Origin: Ascochyta rabiei
Lineage: Eukaryota; Ascomycota; Dothideomycetes; Pleosporales; Didymellaceae
DNA length: 64,000 nt
NCBI RefSeq assembly: GCF_004011695.2
Contig: NC_082406.1
Coordinates: 1,860,001 to 1,924,000 of the forward strand
Direction of reading: 5' to 3'
A program made the position numbers and the translations under genes. Of the stretch, positions 60,372 through 64,000 are shown in pieces; position 1 is the stretch's first letter; each line of letters starts with the position of its first letter. The notes beneath the pieces were generated by a model. That model had not been told where the DNA came from and did not search any database. It saw only the letters and a program-made list of their open reading frames with translations.

Positions 60372-63300
60372 TACGCTGGCAAAAGGGTAGGGGGTACCCT
60401 AGGGTTGGGTAGGGGTTAGGTACGGTCTGCACGGACGTTAGGTAGAGGTAGGGTAGGGGTAGGGTCTACATAGGGTAGGGGTAGGGTAGGGTCTGTACGG
60501 ATGTTAGGTAGGGGTAGGGTAGAGGTACCTCTAGCGTGGGGTAGGGGTAGGGTATGGTCCGCACGGACCATAGGTAGAGGTAGGGGTTAGGTAGGGGTAG
60601 GGTAGGGTAGGTTAAAGTTACCTAATCTTCTATAATACTACAGATAATATACTTAATAGTATACTACTTAGAAATGCTGTATATATAAAGAACTTAATTT
60701 TAAAAGATTTAAATAGAGGACAGAATTCTAGGATATTCTCTATTTATAACAGCTATTTATTACAGAACTATGTATCCTAATACTGTAGTAGCCTTACTCT
60801 CTTTTGCAGCTGCTGTTCTTACTAAGATAGAGTTAATAGACCAGTTTCTTTAGTACTACTACTGTGTTACTCTTCTTCTATAACCTCTGTTTCTAGACTA
60901 GAACAAGCTAGTATCTTAAAGAGATTATCTAGCTTATCTAAAGCTGCCTCCTCCCCTTCTTGTATCTGTGCTAAAGCAAGAGAATCCTTTAGAATTATAA
61001 TCTAGCGTATTATAGTAGCAGATAACCTGTGCTATTAGTCCCTAATTACATCCCTAGCTGTGTTAAACACCTGTTTAACTCTAACCTCTGTTATTAGTAC
61101 TATAAGTATATCTTTTGCTATATAAGTAAGTTATAGATAAGTTATAGCGTTAACCTTCTACTAATCTAGTAGATTAAATCTATCTCCCTGTTGTATGCAA
61201 GGGGTACTAAGATAGGCCTCTCCTTCTTAGCAGGTGTAAGCTACCTCCTTGTTATTATTAGATAGGTTTAAACTCTAACTGTAGGATAAGAAGCTCCTAT
61301 TAGGTTGTTAGACTGATGTTGCGGGTTTTTAGAACTAATTATCTTCTACTAACTGTTAAACAGGGTTATAAAGTACTTATATAGAGTAACCTAAATTATT
61401 GTTATTATAATAATCTAGGTATTATAAGAATTACTCTTAGTATATATGCTTATCTTAAACTTCCTAGGTATTATTCTTATAACGTAGTTAGTAATAGTAT
61501 ATAATAAACTGCTGTAATAATATTACCTTATACATAGTAAGCTTCTAGCTTAGATCTAAGATAGTTGCACAGTTAAATAAGAACCTGTAACTATCCTCTG
61601 TTTTTAAATAGTACTTAGACAGCTTAACACAACCCTTTTACGTAGCTGCTTTTATAACTTCTAGCTATTCTAAGTTATTAGCGTAACCTAGGTTATTACT
61701 AAGCTCTTTAGTTATCTAATCTAAGAAATTAAATAGCTAGTTGTATATTAGCTAGATGTGCTAGATAAGGGGCTTATAAGTCTTGCTAAGGGTACTAGAT
61801 GCCTTCTTAAATTACTATAGTATTATTGTAACAGCCTGCAGGTGCTGCTACTTAGTTGCTGCTAGTTGAAGTTTCTTAAGATCTTTAAAATTAGCTTCTG
61901 CTACCTTGTTATATATAGAAGCACCTTCTCTACAGCTTAGTGCCTTTAGTGTAATTTCTTGCTCTAAATATTTATTAATGTAGACCTAAAGCTTTAGTGC
62001 GCGCTTACACATATTGCAGGTAGAGTTCTACCTAGTCCTAACATCTTATATAACTAATAGTTAATAATTTACTAGAATATTACTCTGTAGTGTAAGAAAC
62101 CTCTTAAATTGTTATAGTAATAGATCTATTGTAATACAGATAGCTTAGATCTGTGTTACAATTAGTATGTAATAAAATAATGTAATAAATAATTTCTACC
62201 TTCTAGAGAGAGTTTAGAACAGATATGCTGTTTTTAATACCCCTAATATAGTGTTGCTGTAGTCTTTATGCATGCTCTAGTTCTAGTAATACCTTAAGTT
62301 AGAGATAGTAAATAATGTCTTGTATAATAAGGTTAATTATATATACAAGACAAGGAACAGTGTTCTCTCTACTATCCTAAGTAATGTTGTTCTACTGTAG
62401 TAACCTCTCTAAGGTCTGTAATAATGCACTATTATTACTAGCATTATCGCAAGTAATAGTAAGCAGTTATTTTGTAGTTTTAGTTTCCTAAAGAAGTTAA
62501 AGAACTTGCTATGCTATAGAGGATCCTGTATGTTTTCTGCGTATAGGAATAAAGTCTAAAAGGACTTCTTACAATTTCTAGCTCTTGTTTATATAGTAAC
62601 CTTTAATAGCTAGGAAGCTAAGGTAATTGCTTGCAGTCTAGGCATCTAATGTAATAGACAATTTAGTACTAGAACTAAGATCCTAGAGAAGAGCGTGTTT
62701 AGCAGCCTTAAATTAGCTCTAGAACATCTGGCTAAATTTATAACGGGTAGTTATTACAGCTTCTAGCCTTAGGAAGTAGATAAATTGTTAGAATAACAGC
62801 TGTTTAATTGTTTAAAATAAGAGGTTGTTGTTAACAACTAATTGCATAAGCTCTGTTTTAAAGGCTAAAGTAGAGTATGCAGGATTAGAAGAAAACTAGT
62901 TTTATTTTACTAGCAGGCAGTGTATAGATATAATAGGAGGTTTAACAAAGTATAAGCAGGATTCTTAATTTGTCTGCAGGCTTATAAACTAAGGTGTTAG
63001 ATAAGATACTTAGTCCTACAGCCTTTTATAACTAGGTGCTAAAGAACTAACCTATAGTTATAACAGTATACGTATAGATAGCTATCTTGTACCTAAGAGG
63101 CTTTACTATATCTACTCTAGATCTAGCCTAAGTAAGTTAGTGCATCCTAATATAGCTTTTTAGAAGCAGGATTGCTTCCCTATAATGTAGTTATCTACTA
63201 CTAATCCTATGCTATAATAGTTGCCTTACTATTACTAGTATTAGGGTCTAGAGATACTAGCCTTTTAATAAGATATAATTATTTTAGAAACGCCCCTTTA

Positions 63301-64000
63301 ACAAGTTGTGTAGCAGAGAAAGTAAGAGATAGAAGAAGCTTAGGTAGAGTAGAAGGTGTGTCTACTAGTAGTAATAACATATATGTTATATGTAGACGTA
63401 ACAAATATAGATATTTAATCCTAAGGTAAAAGGATAATAGAAAGGCTTTTTAACAAACTGCCTAGGGCAAGCCTGAGCCCTAAGTCCCTAATAGCAAGAT
63501 TGTTATATTTAGTGCTAGGAACTAGTTGTTTTACTATTTTCTTAGGGTTAGCCTAGATATCTTAAGCGAGTTTCTAATTAGGTAGAGATACAAAATGATA
63601 AATTAAATAGAAATTAGCAGATCTTACAAAAGAGGCTATGTATGTGTTAATTAGCTGTTATTTTAAGCTAAAACATTAGCTCTATATCTAATCTAGATCT
63701 ATCTTATTATTATTGTTAGATCCTTTAGATCCTAATTCCTCTATATCTTTTTTAGCTAATAACTTGTAAAATTGCTTATTAGTCTTATACACATTTAGCA
63801 TAGATTAATAGTACTTCTCTAGCTTAGAATTAGACTCTTTAATCTCCTCCTTACACTTATTATTGTTAGGTGCTAGAATAAATAGGTAATAGCTAACAAG
63901 CTTAGTATCTTAACTAATCTTATCTAAGAGAGACAGAGGTTTAGTTTAACTATAGTAATTAGTAAGTATATATAATAATATAATATAATAACTTACAGCT
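60372..64000 (-). mobile_element. hAT transposon, inverted copy, cut by the window end
   Basis: Begins with the right terminus in inverse (TACGCTGGCAAAAGGG) and its subterminal array (to about 60,615), then the hAT transposase relic on the minus strand (about 60,660-63,650). Same target site in Gypsy-2 as the copy at 49,122-55,772. Confidence 0.9.

Larger units (their letters stand above)
58424..64000 (+). mobile_element. Gypsy-2 copy C, inverted, 5' part, runs off the window
   Basis: Plus-strand Gypsy-2: 5' LTR 58,424-58,622 (TGTCACGAG...CTCTTACA), gag about 58,640-60,050, protease motif near 60,145-60,210, then the hAT insertion at 60,372 after target ACCTAGTC (60,364-60,371). It is the mirror image of 52,144-57,720 with no net length difference. 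Inserted in X-A gag antisense to it. Confidence 0.88.
58424..64000 (-). repeat. Right arm of large inverted repeat
   Basis: Inverse of 52,144-57,720. The only differences I noticed are about eight transitions within the 199-base LTR next to the spacer. Confidence 0.93.

Noticed and set aside
14141..64000. Mitochondrial or bacterial origin for the A+T-rich block
   Set aside because: The content is nuclear fungal transposons with RIP-type mutations; no mitochondrial genes, rRNA or tRNA were seen.
14141..64000. Starship-type giant element or CRISPR array
   Set aside because: No tyrosine-recombinase captain gene at an edge, and the repeats are explained by LTRs, inverted termini and simple arrays rather than spaced short repeats.

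Overview
The window looks like nuclear DNA of a filamentous ascomycete (Pezizomycotina; a Dothideomycete such as Pleosporales is my guess). The genes have short introns of 42-79 bases with GT-AG ends and CTAAC/CTGAC-like branch sites. Conserved fungal proteins are present: Dbp10, RPA2, a DUF202 membrane protein and a Zn2Cys6 regulator. The transposon-rich half carries the mark of repeat-induced point mutation (RIP): extreme A+T and TA richness, and stop codons that are nearly all TAA or TAG.

Region 1 (1 to about 14,135) has balanced base composition and holds four supported genes. A Zn2Cys6 transcription factor with a PAS-like segment lies at 3795..1701 (minus, 2 exons). The DEAD-box helicase Dbp10 lies at 11911..9127 (minus, 3 exons). 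The replication protein A 32-kDa subunit lies at 12174..13104 (plus, 3 exons) and is divergent from Dbp10 across a 262-base shared promoter. A 179-residue DUF202 membrane protein lies at 13938..13260 (minus, 4 exons) and converges on RPA2. About 5.3 kb (3796-9126) and the first 1.5 kb contain no gene I can support.

Region 2 (about 14,135 to 64,000) is an A+T-rich block of decayed transposons with no intact gene. I could resolve it as a deep nest using terminal repeats and target-site duplications (TSDs). A DDE transposase relic and a Tad-like LINE come first. The LINE is broken by a Gypsy element (family X, 202-base LTRs), which is followed by another X copy in opposite orientation. That copy holds Gypsy-2-A (199-base LTRs), which holds X-A. 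The gag of X-A holds Gypsy-2-B (28,510-57,720, TSD TATAT) and Gypsy-2-C (from 58,424). Gypsy-2-B holds X-B (30,981-45,343, TSD GTTGT) and a 6.65-kb hAT transposon (49,122-55,772, TSD GACTAGGT). X-B holds a Copia element (35,615-40,807) and a pogo/Fot1-like element (42,414-44,276, TSD TA).

Two features of the nest stand out. It is self-similar: the same insertions recur at the same target sites in different copies (X in Gypsy-2 at GTTGT, hAT in Gypsy-2 at GACTAGGT, Gypsy-2 in X at CTTAA). Also, 52,144-57,720 and 58,424-64,000 form a near-perfect inverted repeat of 5,577 bases per arm around a 703-base spacer, running off the window. Both imply DNA-level copying of already nested blocks, or an assembly artefact. 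All reading was by eye; no alignment or database search was run.
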